Shown: positions 1 through 7,734 of the stretch, piece after piece
Numbering within the stretch: the stretch's first letter is position 1
How the letters are laid out: every line of letters starts with the position of its first letter
Assembly: GCA_016293645.1 (NCBI GenBank)
Contig: JAEDDW010000050.1
Location: 1-12,899 of the forward strand
Source: Treponema sp.
Lineage (GTDB): Bacteria; Spirochaetota; Spirochaetia; Treponematales; Treponemataceae
DNA: 12,899 nt
Reading direction: 5' to 3'
Position numbers and translations under genes: made by a program
Notes under the pieces: model-generated
Databases searched by the model: none
What the model was told of the DNA's origin: nothing
Seen by the model: only the letters and a program-made list of their open reading frames with translations

Positions 1-24
1 TGGTTTCGACTAAGCTCAACCACC
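1..24. repeat. REP-like imperfect inverted repeat at the window edge
   Basis: The first bases form TGGTT (1-5) and AACCA (18-22) around a 12-nt centre containing TCGAC and AGCTC. The pattern (TTTCGAC-n-AGCTCAACCAC) resembles dispersed REP-like palindromes that I recall from several bacterial genomes, including treponemes. The left side is cut by the window edge, so the full unit and any partner copy cannot be seen. No gene is visible in bases 1-74. Confidence 0.35.
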
Positions 25-74
25 CTGAGATTACTTTTGGGACAGCCCCTTTTTTGCTGAAAGTTCACTGAAAT

Positions 75-1058
75 TTGACAAAATTCAAAGTTATTTCTAC
101 CTTTTGCTTTGTGGAATTGATTGACATTGCTTTATCTTACATCTGGTTCCTCACGAACCGGGAAAAAAATCTTTTGAAGAAGAATATTGACAGTTTAGAT
201 AAACTTGCGTTACTGTCTATAGAAGATATTTCTTCAATTGTCGGCAGAAAATCCAGGGCTGTCTGGAACGGTATGGAAACAAAGGCTCTTGCACTACGTG
301 CATCTTCCATAATGGAGTCCAAGAACATAAAGGGCGCTGTTTGGGGTTCCGCAGAATATCCTGCAATGCTTGCGACCATCGATGACAGACCCTATGCGTT
401 TTTTTACAGGGGCAATCTTGAGGTTCTCCGGAAAAAGTGCGTTTCTGTTGTCGGTACAAGAAGGGTATGTCAGGATACGGCTGTGGCGGCTCTTTCCTTT
501 TCCAGGGATGCGGCCATTGACGGTCAGACTGTGGTATCTGGACTTGCCAGCGGAATAGATTCCTTTGCCCATCGGGGTACCATTCAAAGCGGAACTGACT
601 GTTCTACGGCTGCTGTTCTGCCTTGCGGTATAGATTCTGTTGTTCCTTATGGGAACCGTAGCCTTGCTTCCTCGATTCTGAGGAATGGAGGGCTGCTGTG
701 CAGTGAGTATATTCCGGGTACTCCGGCGGAACCATGGCGGTTCATCCAGCGAAACAGGCTCATTGCGGCCTTGTCTCCGGCGACTGTCGTTGTCCATGCA
801 CCAAAGGGTAGTGGTGCGCTGGTCACTGCGGATTTTGCCCTTACCTACAATAGGGAAGTTGTTTTTCATAGGGCAGGTCTGGACGGAACCAGAACAGGCG
901 GCTTGGGACAGCTGAAAAAATCAAAGGAGAAATCTCCGGATTCCATGTGGTATGTTTCCGAAGGTGCTCCGGTAATAGAAAATTACGCTGATTATGTAAG
1001 GGTGATGAAAAGTCCCCCTGGGACATTCAGTATCAATAGACAGCTTGAGCTGTTCTAG
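75..1058 (+). CDS. dprA: DNA-processing protein DprA (Smf)
   Basis: DprA binds single-stranded DNA and loads RecA during natural transformation; in non-competent bacteria its role is less clear. The Rossmann-like DprA core spans roughly residues 90-270. It shows VVGTRR (125-130), SGLASGID followed by AH (155-166), AVLPCGID (180-187), a SEY segment (210-212), RNRLIAALS (226-234) and SGALVTADFAL (246-256). These match the family signature, with some drift (GTRR instead of the usual GSR, no clear YG after it). The C-terminus ends soon after the core, without an obvious winged-helix domain. The start is uncertain: TTG at 75 is the first possible start after an in-frame stop at 69-71 but has no Shine-Dalgarno. 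GTG at 111 or TTG at 117 would fit the usual N-terminus (a LIDIALS-type helix) better. TTGACA at 75-80 could even be a -35 box. The gene ends 25 nt before topA. Confidence 0.9.
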   Translation: MTKFKVISTFCFVELIDIALSYIWFLTNREKNLLKKNIDSLDKLALLSIEDISSIVGRKSRAVWNGMETKALALRASSIMESKNIKGAVWGSAEYPAMLATIDDRPYAFFYRGNLEVLRKKCVSVVGTRRVCQDTAVAALSFSRDAAIDGQTVVSGLASGIDSFAHRGTIQSGTDCSTAAVLPCGIDSVVPYGNRSLASSILRNGGLLCSEYIPGTPAEPWRFIQRNRLIAALSPATVVVHAPKGSGALVTADFALTYNREVVFHRAGLDGTRTGGLGQLKKSKEKSPDSMWYVSEGAPVIENYADYVRVMKSPPGTFSINRQLELF

Positions 1059-1083
1059 CTCAGGTTTTGTGAGGTTTATGAAT

Positions 1084-3300
1084 ATGGCTGAAGAAGCAGA
1101 AAAAGAAACAAAGAAAAAAGCAAAAAAGACAACTAAAAAGGCTTCGGCAAAAAAAGACAAGAAGACTCTCGTAATCGTCGAGTCTCCACATAAGGCACAG
1201 GTCATCGGTGGTTTCCTTGGAACCCACTACAATGTAAAGGCTTCGATAGGTCACGTTATTGATCTTCCCAAAAGCCGCATGGCAATTCAGATAGAAAATA
1301 ATTTTGAGCCTGAATACATCACTGTCCGCGGAAAGGCAAAGCTTCTGAAAGAGCTTCAGAAAGACGCAAAAAATGCTGATCTTGTCCTTCTTGCATCCGA
1401 TCCTGACCGTGAAGGAGAGGCGATTGCGTGGCACCTTAACAATGCCCTCAAGGAAAAAACGGAAGCTCCGATCAAACGTGTTGTATTCCCTGAGATTACT
1501 CCAAAGGGAATTTCTGAGGGTGTCGCAGATCCACATGACATAAACGAGTCCATGGTCAATGCCCAGAAAGGCCGTCGTGTAATTGACCGTCTTGTTGGTT
1601 ACAACCTTTCACCTCTTTTGTGGAAAAAAGTAAAGAACGGTCTTTCCGCAGGACGTGTCCAGTCCGTAGCCCTCAAGATGATCTGTGAGCGTGAGGATGA
1701 AGTTGAATCCTTCATTCCGGAAGAATACTGGAGCCTGGATGCAGATTTCCAGAAAGGTAAGTCAAATTTTACTTGTCAGCTTGCAAAGTATCAGGGAAAA
1801 ACTCCTGAACTGAAAAATGAAGCTGCCGTGGAAAAGATCATTGAAGAAATAAAAAATTCTGAATGCAAGGTGACTGACATAAAGTCGACTGAAAAGACCG
1901 TTAGACCAAAGCCAGCATTCACCACTTCAAAGATGCAGCAGGCAGCCGCAAACAGACTTGGGTTCAATGCAAGAAAAACAATGCAGATTGCGCAGCAGCT
2001 TTATCAGGGTATCCAGGTAGGAAGAACTACTGTCGGTCTCATTACATACATGCGTACCGACTCTGTCCGCATTGCAGACAGCGCATTGGAAGAGGTTAGA
2101 AACTGGATCGGGAAAAACTATCCTGATCAGCTTCCAGAAGAGCCTATTCAGTATGCCGTAGGAAAGGGTGCTCAGGATGCCCATGAAGCAATCCGTCCTA
2201 CATATGTTACATATACACCTGAAGAGATGAAGGAATACTTGAGCCGTGATCAGCTCCGTCTTTATCAGCTCATCTGGGAACGCTTTGTTTCATGCCAGAT
2301 GACAAATGCAAAGACAGTTACGACTACTGCGGAAATTACTGCAGGAGAGGCTGTGTTCAGAATTTCATCTACAAAACTCAGTGAGAAGGGATTCTATTCT
2401 GTGATAAAGCTTCTTTCTTCCAAGGAAGAAGTTACAGGAAGCCTTCCATCATTGAAAATCGGTGAGGTTGTCGATGCAAAGGATTTCCATCCAGAACAGC
2501 ACTTCACCCAGGGGCCTGCCCGTTATACAGATGCCTCGATCATCAAGCTTCTCGAAGAAACAGGAATCGGTCGTCCTTCAACATATGCTACAATTGTAAT
2601 GGTCCTTCTTGACCGCTACTACATCACTAGAAGCAACAAGCAGCTTGTGCCGACCCAGCTTGGGCGCATGATCAACAAGATTCTTGTGGAAGCCTTCCCT
2701 GAAGTGATCAACGAAAAATTTACAGCTGAAATCGAAACAAAACTTGATGAAGTTGAACAGAACAATGTTGTATGGAACGACATGATCCGCGACTTCTATT
2801 CACCGTTCAAGACAAGGGTTGATGAAGTCGAGGCAACTACGGAAAGCATCAAGGGATTCCTTGATGAAGCAACTGACAAGGTGTGTGAAAAATGCGGAAA
2901 GCCTATGGTAAAAAAATTAGGCCGCTTCGGATACTTCCTTGCATGTTCTGGATTCCCTGAGTGTCACAATACAAAGTCTGTTCCTCTTGCAAAGTGTCCT
3001 CGTGAAGGCTGTAATGGTGAAATCGTTGCAAGAAAGACCAAGGGACGCGGTAAGGAATTCTACGGATGTACAAACTATCCTGAATGTGACTTTATTTCTC
3101 ACTTCAAGCCTATTGATGTATACTGTCCAAAATGCGGATGGTTCCTTGTTGAGAAATACGACAAAAAGAACGGAACATACAAGAGCTGCATCAACCCTGA
3201 CTGCGATTACCTGCACTCGGCAGATGAGGCTGTTGCTGCTGAAGCGGCAGGTGAATTTGCCGCTGCGAATGAAGCTGACAAGAAAAACAAGGGCGAATGA
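1084..3300 (+). CDS. topA: DNA topoisomerase I (type IA)
   Basis: Relaxes negatively supercoiled DNA through a transient 5'-phosphotyrosine link. From the start chosen here the protein has 738 residues. A Lys/Glu/Ala-rich leader (about 1-27) precedes the Toprim domain, with E33 in VESP and the metal-binding DPDREGE (106-112). The active-site tyrosine is Y322 in GLITYMRTDS. Three C-terminal four-cysteine zinc ribbons follow: C601/C604/C621/C627, C638/C643/C662/C668 and C681/C684/C702/C707. An Ala/Glu-rich tail closes the protein. ATG at 1084 is preferred because GAGG at 1071-1074 lies 9 nt upstream; ATG at 1078 would leave only 3 nt, and a TTG at 1045 lies inside dprA. The stop overlaps the next gene by 4 nt (ATGA), which suggests translational coupling. 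All catalytic residues are present, so it should be functional. Confidence 0.97.
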   Translation: MAEEAEKETKKKAKKTTKKASAKKDKKTLVIVESPHKAQVIGGFLGTHYNVKASIGHVIDLPKSRMAIQIENNFEPEYITVRGKAKLLKELQKDAKNADLVLLASDPDREGEAIAWHLNNALKEKTEAPIKRVVFPEITPKGISEGVADPHDINESMVNAQKGRRVIDRLVGYNLSPLLWKKVKNGLSAGRVQSVALKMICEREDEVESFIPEEYWSLDADFQKGKSNFTCQLAKYQGKTPELKNEAAVEKIIEEIKNSECKVTDIKSTEKTVRPKPAFTTSKMQQAAANRLGFNARKTMQIAQQLYQGIQVGRTTVGLITYMRTDSVRIADSALEEVRNWIGKNYPDQLPEEPIQYAVGKGAQDAHEAIRPTYVTYTPEEMKEYLSRDQLRLYQLIWERFVSCQMTNAKTVTTTAEITAGEAVFRISSTKLSEKGFYSVIKLLSSKEEVTGSLPSLKIGEVVDAKDFHPEQHFTQGPARYTDASIIKLLEETGIGRPSTYATIVMVLLDRYYITRSNKQLVPTQLGRMINKILVEAFPEVINEKFTAEIETKLDEVEQNNVVWNDMIRDFYSPFKTRVDEVEATTESIKGFLDEATDKVCEKCGKPMVKKLGRFGYFLACSGFPECHNTKSVPLAKCPREGCNGEIVARKTKGRGKEFYGCTNYPECDFISHFKPIDVYCPKCGWFLVEKYDKKNGTYKSCINPDCDYLHSADEAVAAEAAGEFAAANEADKKNKGE

Positions 3301-4220
3301 TAGAACTTTTGTCTGACTGCTGTGAGGAATTTCTCGTGTATCTTTCCAGTGTTCGGGGACTGTCTGAAAATACAGTGACCGGATACAGGCAGGATTATGT
3401 GCATCTGTGCAGTTTCCTTGGAAAGGACAGAAAACTGTCGGATGTGAACCTTGAGGATCTGAGAAGCTGCATAGGCTTTCTTAGTCAGAAGAAATATTCA
3501 GTGACGTCAATCAACAGGTTCATTGCTGCGGTCCGCGGTGTTTTTCTCTATGCGAAAAAGTTCAATCACATTGAAAAGAATCCTGCCGCCGAACTGAAAA
3601 CCCTCAGGGCACCAAAAAATCTGCCGAAATTCATGACCCAGTCGGAAGTCGATTCCATATGCAGACAGCCGGAACAGAAAGAGCTGCTGTGGGAATCAAG
3701 AGATAAGGCTCTTTTTGAGATGCTTTATTCAAGCGGATGCCGTGTCAGTGAGATGGCTAACTTGAAATTCAGTGATTTCACATCGGACTTCAGAAGTGCC
3801 ATTGTTACAGGTAAGGGAAAAAAGGACCGCAGGGTTTATTTTGAAAAGGATTCCCTTAAAGCGCTTGAAGAATATCTTGCCGACAGAAGGAAGAGATTTC
3901 CAATGCATGAAAGAGATGGAGCCTTTCCGGTGGACAATGTTTTCATCAATCAGAAGGGCACAGCTCTTTCTCCCCATGGAATCTGGTACATTGTCAGCAG
4001 GTACAGCGGTATTGAAGGGACAAACAGGCAGATTTCGCCACATGCATTCCGACATACCTTTGCAACCCAGATGTTGAACAATGGGGCTGACATCAGGATG
4101 GTACAGGAAATGCTTGGTCATTCAAACATCAGTACGACCCAGCGTTACACCCACGTAACGATGGAAAGACTGAAAGAAGTATACAGACAGGCCTTCCCGC
4201 ATTCGGGAAAGGAAGACTGA
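3297..4220 (+). CDS. xerC: tyrosine recombinase XerC-type (CodV-like)
   Basis: Site-specific recombinase expected to resolve chromosome dimers at a dif site near the terminus. The 307-residue length is typical of Xer proteins. The N-terminal SAM-like core-binding domain covers about residues 6-90 and the catalytic domain about 108-295. The full catalytic set is visible: R149 (CRVSE), K173 (TGKGKKDR), H249 and R252 (SPHAFRHTFA), H275 (LGHS) and nucleophile Y284 (TQRYTHV). The ATG overlaps the topA stop, with AAGGG only a few bases upstream, so translation probably depends on coupling. The position between topA and hslV matches codV of Bacillus, a XerC orthologue. XerC versus XerD cannot be separated by eye; context favours XerC, and this is not an integrase of a mobile element since no attachment site or cargo is seen. 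Confidence 0.9.
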   Translation: MIELLSDCCEEFLVYLSSVRGLSENTVTGYRQDYVHLCSFLGKDRKLSDVNLEDLRSCIGFLSQKKYSVTSINRFIAAVRGVFLYAKKFNHIEKNPAAELKTLRAPKNLPKFMTQSEVDSICRQPEQKELLWESRDKALFEMLYSSGCRVSEMANLKFSDFTSDFRSAIVTGKGKKDRRVYFEKDSLKALEEYLADRRKRFPMHERDGAFPVDNVFINQKGTALSPHGIWYIVSRYSGIEGTNRQISPHAFRHTFATQMLNNGADIRMVQEMLGHSNISTTQRYTHVTMERLKEVYRQAFPHSGKED

Positions 4221-4230
4221 AGGAAAAATT

Positions 4231-4773
4231 ATGGATGCAGAAAACAAAATAAGAAGTACTACCGTAATTGCGGTAAGAAAGGACGGCAAGGTTGCCATGG
4301 CCGGTGACGGTCAGGTGACCATGGGAAATACTGTCATGAAAGGTAATGCACGAAAGGTGCGCAGAATTTATGACGGCAAGGTGATTACAGGATTTGCAGG
4401 AGCCACAGCAGATGCATTTACACTTTTTGATAAATTCGAGGAAAAGCTCAAGGCTTTCAACGGGGATCTTACCCGTTCCGCAGTCGAACTTGCAAAACTC
4501 TGGCGTACTGAACGCAGCATGAGCAAGCTTGAGGCACTCCTTCTTGTCGCCGATTCATCCAAGATCCTGCTTATTTCTGGAGGCGGTGACGTAATCGAGC
4601 CTGAAAATGACATTCTTGCCATCGGTTCAGGTGGAAACTATGCGTATGCCGCAGCCATGGCCTATATGGAATCAAGTTCATTGTCTGCCAAGGAAATTGC
4701 AGAAAAGTCTCTGAGAATTGCAGGACAGATCTGTATTTATACCAATAACAATGTTGTCGTTGAGGAACTATAA
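4231..4773 (+). CDS. hslV: ATP-dependent protease subunit HslV (ClpQ)
   Basis: Proteolytic core of the HslUV protease, a bacterial proteasome relative with an N-terminal threonine nucleophile. The 180-residue precursor carries a short propeptide; cleavage before T10 would expose the TTVIAV N-terminus. D26 in AGDGQ and K42 in the MKGNARK segment line up with the family's catalytic Asp17 and Lys33 of the mature enzyme. The C-terminal half contains AIGSGGNYA and CIYTNNN, both standard for HslV. AGGA at 4221-4224 lies 6 nt before the ATG. It follows xerC by 10 nt and its stop overlaps the hslU start (TAATG), so subunit production is probably coupled. No CIRCE-type heat-shock operator was seen upstream. 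Confidence 0.97.
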   Translation: MDAENKIRSTTVIAVRKDGKVAMAGDGQVTMGNTVMKGNARKVRRIYDGKVITGFAGATADAFTLFDKFEEKLKAFNGDLTRSAVELAKLWRTERSMSKLEALLLVADSSKILLISGGGDVIEPENDILAIGSGGNYAYAAAMAYMESSSLSAKEIAEKSLRIAGQICIYTNNNVVVEEL

Positions 4774-6269
4774 TGGAACAGAAAATGGACGGATTGACTC
4801 CTTCTCAAATCGTAGAAAAACTTGACAGCTACATCATCGGACAGAACAAGGCTAAACGTTTTGTTGCCGTTGCCCTCAGAAACCGTCAGCGCCGTATAAA
4901 GCTTCCTGACGAAATCCGTGATGAGGTAGCTCCCAAGAACATCCTCATGATCGGTCCTACAGGTTGTGGAAAGACTGAAATTGCCCGCCGCCTTGCTAAA
5001 CTTTGCGGGGCACCATTTCTGAAGGTTGAAGCCACAAAATATACTGAAGTTGGATATGTGGGCCGTGATGTGGAAAGCATGGTCCGTGACCTTATGGCAG
5101 TCGGCGTCAATATGGTGAAATCTGAGATGCAGGAAAAAATCCGGGAGCAGTGCATTCCTCTCGTGGAAGAACAGCTTTTGGATCTCCTTTTGCCGGGTAG
5201 CGGGTCAAAGAAAGATGACCTCAATGGAACTGTTAAGAATCCTGTCCAGGTGCTTGGAAATATTTTCGGCGACGGAAGTCCTATACAGGGCAGCCTCATC
5301 AAGATAGACATGCCAAAATCAGATGCTTCAGTTCAGCAGGAAGAGAAAAAGGAAGATGATGTAAGTCCTGAGGAAAAGGAGCGCATGGCTTCAACAAGGG
5401 AGAAGTTCCGCCAGATGCTTAGGGAAGGCAAGTTTGAGGACCGCACAGTTGAGATTACAGTTCACAAGACACCTTCGTTCTCTATGGGGATGATGGGAAG
5501 CGGAAATCCGGAAGATATTGAAGCCAGCCTAAGCGGAATTCAGGAAATGCTTGGAGGTGGAAGAAGCCGCAAGAAGACTGTTACCGTGCGTGAGGCAAGA
5601 AACATAATAATGGCTGAGACACTTGACCGCCAGGTAGACAACGACAAGGTTGCCGACGAGGCAAAATCTCGTGTTGAACAGAGCGGTATCATTTTTATCG
5701 ATGAGATTGACAAGATAGCAACCCATGGTGGTGAAGGCGGAAGGGCAGAAGTAAGCCGTGAAGGTGTCCAGCGCGACATACTTCCTATTGTTGAAGGCTG
5801 CGATGTGAATACAAAATGGGGTGTGATCAATACCACCCACATTCTTTTCATTGGTGCAGGTGCCTTCAGCGTTTCTGCTCCAAGTGACCTTATTCCGGAA
5901 CTTCAGGGACGTTTCCCTCTCCGTGTTGAACTTGAGGCCCTTAAAAAAGAGGATTTCAAGAGGATTCTTACGGAACCTAAAAATGCGCTTGTGAAGCAGT
6001 ACAAGGCTTTGCTTGCAACTGAGGGTGTTGAACTGGAGTTTGCTGATGACGCCATCGACCACATGGCTTCCATCGCCGAGGACGTAAACAGCCATCAGGA
6101 AAACATCGGTGCAAGACGTCTCCACACAATCATGGAAAGCGTTCTTGAGGAGTTGAGTTTCGAGGCCGACATGCATGATGGTGAGAAAATAACAATTGAT
6201 TCATCATTTGTCGACAGACGCCTTGAAGGAATTGTCCAGAACCAAAACCTGGAAAGATATATTCTCTAG
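4773..6269 (+). CDS. hslU: ATP-dependent protease ATPase subunit HslU (ClpY)
   Basis: AAA+ unfoldase that caps HslV and feeds it substrates. The Walker A is GPTGCGKTE (61-69), with cysteine where most HslU proteins have valine. The pore loop GYVG is at 94-97, Walker B IIFIDEID at 306-313, the arginine-containing LQGRFPLR at 377-384, and sensor 2 GARR at 446-449. The C-terminus ends in LERYIL, which fits the HslU tail that inserts into HslV pockets. At 498 residues it is about 50 longer than the E. coli protein. The excess lies in the I-domain (about 110-270), which contains a charged, low-complexity stretch near 185-205 and a Gly/Met-rich segment near 236-273. GAGG at 4762-4765 serves as ribosome site inside hslV. 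It ends just before a strong terminator. Confidence 0.97.
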   Translation: MEQKMDGLTPSQIVEKLDSYIIGQNKAKRFVAVALRNRQRRIKLPDEIRDEVAPKNILMIGPTGCGKTEIARRLAKLCGAPFLKVEATKYTEVGYVGRDVESMVRDLMAVGVNMVKSEMQEKIREQCIPLVEEQLLDLLLPGSGSKKDDLNGTVKNPVQVLGNIFGDGSPIQGSLIKIDMPKSDASVQQEEKKEDDVSPEEKERMASTREKFRQMLREGKFEDRTVEITVHKTPSFSMGMMGSGNPEDIEASLSGIQEMLGGGRSRKKTVTVREARNIIMAETLDRQVDNDKVADEAKSRVEQSGIIFIDEIDKIATHGGEGGRAEVSREGVQRDILPIVEGCDVNTKWGVINTTHILFIGAGAFSVSAPSDLIPELQGRFPLRVELEALKKEDFKRILTEPKNALVKQYKALLATEGVELEFADDAIDHMASIAEDVNSHQENIGARRLHTIMESVLEELSFEADMHDGEKITIDSSFVDRRLEGIVQNQNLERYIL

Positions 6270-6277
6270 AAAAAGAT

Positions 6278-6305
6278 CGGGGACTGCGCAGGCAGTCCCG
6301 TTTTT
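6278..6305. terminator. bidirectional intrinsic terminator between convergent genes
   Basis: A perfect 8-bp GC-rich stem (GGGACTGC at 6280-6287, GCAGTCCC at 6292-6299) with a GCAG loop is followed by TTTTT at 6301-6305. On the other strand the same hairpin is followed a few bases later by CTTTTT (from AAAAAG at 6270-6275). It sits between the hslU stop (6269) and the end of the leftward gene (6306), so it can end transcription from both sides. It isolates the protease genes from the flagellar operon. Confidence 0.9.
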
Positions 6306-7163
6306 CTATTCTTCCATTTTGTTTTTCTTCCTGTAATCGTCGGCTGATTTCAGAAGTCTGGATCTTTTTTTGTTGTATTCGTTGAGGGAAAGTCCAAGGG
6401 CGTTCTGTTCCTGAATCAGCTTTATGCGTTTACTTCCGGGGCAAAGTTTCCTGGCCTCATCCAGCAGTCTTCTGCTTTCCTCAAATTCCTTCATCTCATA
6501 GAGGTACTGGGAGTAGGTTGTCTTTGCAAAGAATTGTTCTGCATCTGTACGTGAATTTTCAATGGCCTTAATGAGCCAAAACCGGGTCTGCTCCTTTGAA
6601 CCGCCGAAAATTTTCGGGCTGTAATAGTACCAGGTGGAAAGATTAAGCATGGCAGGTGAAAAATCTTTTCCCTGTTCCAGGGCCTTTTCCTGATATTTTT
6701 TTACAGTCATTCCATTAAAGATGATGTCTTTGATGGAATATGCCATATAATACGTTGTTATATCAGCATAACAAAGAAGCATATATGGAGTAACCTGGCT
6801 GTCTTTTTTGTTTTCAAGGAATTTCCTGATTTTTTTCCTCAGTTCTTCAAATGTTTTTTTTGAGCTTTTGTCCTCTCCTGCAAAAACGTAAAGGTAATTG
6901 TATCTTTCCATTGCGATGAGAGAATCCAGAAGCAACGCAGCCTCTTCACCCAGATTTGAGACTTCTTCCGCGTGTTTTTCCTTGTAGCTGTCCAGGGCGG
7001 CGACTGCTTCGTCATCGGTTTCTGCGCAGGTCACTTCCATGCGGAACGTCCAGTATCTGTCGATGGCGGCCTGTTCAGTCTCGCTGAACCTTGTCTGGGC
7101 ATGAGAAAAAATTGAAATTGCTGCGGCCAATGCCAGTGACAGTGCTTTTTTATACATGAACAT
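6306..7163 (-). CDS. exported TPR-like protein of unknown function
   Basis: I do not recognise a named family. From the start at 7163 it has 285 residues. Residues 1-22 look like a Sec signal peptide: a short N-terminus with KK, a hydrophobic LSLALAAAISIF core, and an SHA|Q cleavage site. No lipobox cysteine is seen, so the product is probably periplasmic. The rest is helical and charged. The segment around 167-240 (PAMLNLSTWYYYSPKIFGGS, then helical pairs with EFEESRRLLDEARKL) looks like tetratricopeptide repeats, and the P-K-x-x-GG turn is common in TPR proteins. Upstream ATGs at 7223 and 7205 would add a Phe-rich stretch and fit signal peptides less well; GAG 8 nt before 7163 is the only weak ribosome site. 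It is divergent from flgB and convergent with hslU. A flagellar role is possible from position alone. Confidence 0.75.
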   Translation of the reverse strand: MFMYKKALSLALAAAISIFSHAQTRFSETEQAAIDRYWTFRMEVTCAETDDEAVAALDSYKEKHAEEVSNLGEEAALLLDSLIAMERYNYLYVFAGEDKSSKKTFEELRKKIRKFLENKKDSQVTPYMLLCYADITTYYMAYSIKDIIFNGMTVKKYQEKALEQGKDFSPAMLNLSTWYYYSPKIFGGSKEQTRFWLIKAIENSRTDAEQFFAKTTYSQYLYEMKEFEESRRLLDEARKLCPGSKRIKLIQEQNALGLSLNEYNKKRSRLLKSADDYRKKNKMEE

Positions 7164-7212
7164 AATTAATACTCTAATAACAAAAAAAAAGAAAGATGGT
7201 TTCATCAAATAG

Positions 7213-7244
7213 TTGAAACCCATGAAAAAAAGGGATTTATGATA
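7213..7244. promoter_or_regulatory. overlapping divergent sigma-70-type promoter candidates
   Basis: On the plus strand TTGAAA (7213-7218) and TATGAT (7238-7243) form a candidate promoter toward flgB, with a long 19-nt spacer. On the minus strand the same bases read TGATATCAT, an extended -10 (TATCAT at 7244-7239) pointing toward the TPR-like gene. The two -10 elements share the TGATATCA palindrome at 7240-7247, so firing of one would interfere with the other. Only sequence resemblance supports this. Confidence 0.4.
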
Positions 7245-7258
7245 TCAGTCTTTTTTTC

Positions 7259-7285
7259 TAAACTTTTATCTTAAATTTCCGAAAA
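7259..7285 (+). promoter_or_regulatory. sigma-28-like promoter upstream of flgB
   Basis: TAAA (7259-7262), a 15-nt spacer and TCCGAAAA (7278-7285) match the flagellar sigma-28 pattern TAAA-N15-GCCGATAA at 4/4 and 6/8 positions. The expected transcription start is about 7291-7293, right at the flgB start codon. No Shine-Dalgarno precedes flgB, which fits a leaderless or near-leaderless message. Confidence 0.45.
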
Positions 7286-7292
7286 TCAGTGT

Positions 7293-7718
7293 ATGGGTAT
7301 GAACAGTTTTACAAATTCTATTGATTTGCTTCATCGTGCAATGGATGTTTCCAGCCTGCGCTATCAGGTTACAGCCAACAATATTGCCAACAGTGAAGTT
7401 CCGAATTTCAAGAAACAGTATGTCAATTTTGAAAGTGAACTCAAAAAAGCTTTTGAAAGTCGCGACAACAGCCACAATGAATTCCGCATGCAGACAAGTG
7501 ATCCACGCCACGTAAAAAGTGAATCACCAAGGGATTGGCGTGATGTGGAACCTCGCCGTGTCAGTGATTTTGTCACTACTGCAAAAGCAAACGGAAACAA
7601 TGTTGATGCAGAAGAAGAAGCAATGAAAATCGTACAGATTCAGATGCAGTATCGCCTGCTTACTCAGCTTACAAGCTTTGAATTCAACCAGGTGAATACA
7701 GCAATGAAGGGACTTTGA
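7293..7718 (+). CDS. flgB: flagellar proximal rod protein FlgB
   Basis: Component of the proximal rod, exported through the flagellar type III apparatus and assembled on the MS ring/FliE junction in the periplasm. The 141-residue length is normal. The N-terminal rod signature TANNIANSEVPNFKK (about 27-41) and the C-terminal amphipathic helix (EEEAMKIVQIQMQYRLLTQL, then FNQVNTAMKGL) mark both ends of the axial protein fold; the middle is polar and variable. There is no signal peptide, as expected for type III export. Two ATGs (7293 and 7299) are possible, and neither has a visible ribosome site. First gene of the flagellar operon; flgC follows after 16 nt. Confidence 0.95.
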   Translation: MGMNSFTNSIDLLHRAMDVSSLRYQVTANNIANSEVPNFKKQYVNFESELKKAFESRDNSHNEFRMQTSDPRHVKSESPRDWRDVEPRRVSDFVTTAKANGNNVDAEEEAMKIVQIQMQYRLLTQLTSFEFNQVNTAMKGL

Positions 7719-7734
7719 TCCTAGGGGGTAGAAC

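Noticed and set aside
38..57. Possible terminator (GGG-acag-CCC followed by six Ts)
   Set aside because: The stem is only 3 bp, too short to act as an intrinsic terminator, and no upstream gene is visible to be terminated.
294..869. 191-codon open frame antisense to dprA
   Set aside because: Arg/Ser-rich low-complexity translation opposite the DprA signature motifs; a shadow frame.
3297..4220. xerC as an integrase of a mobile element
   Set aside because: Housekeeping context (topA before, hslV after), translational coupling, typical Xer length and no attachment site or cargo genes argue for a chromosomal Xer recombinase.
4200..4235. Heat-shock operator (CIRCE) expected before hslV
   Set aside because: No TTAGCACTC-N9-GAGTGCTAA-like repeat in the short xerC-hslV gap or near the topA start.
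5529..6176. 215-codon open frame antisense to hslU
   Set aside because: Sits opposite the conserved AAA+ core with no motif or ribosome site; a shadow frame.
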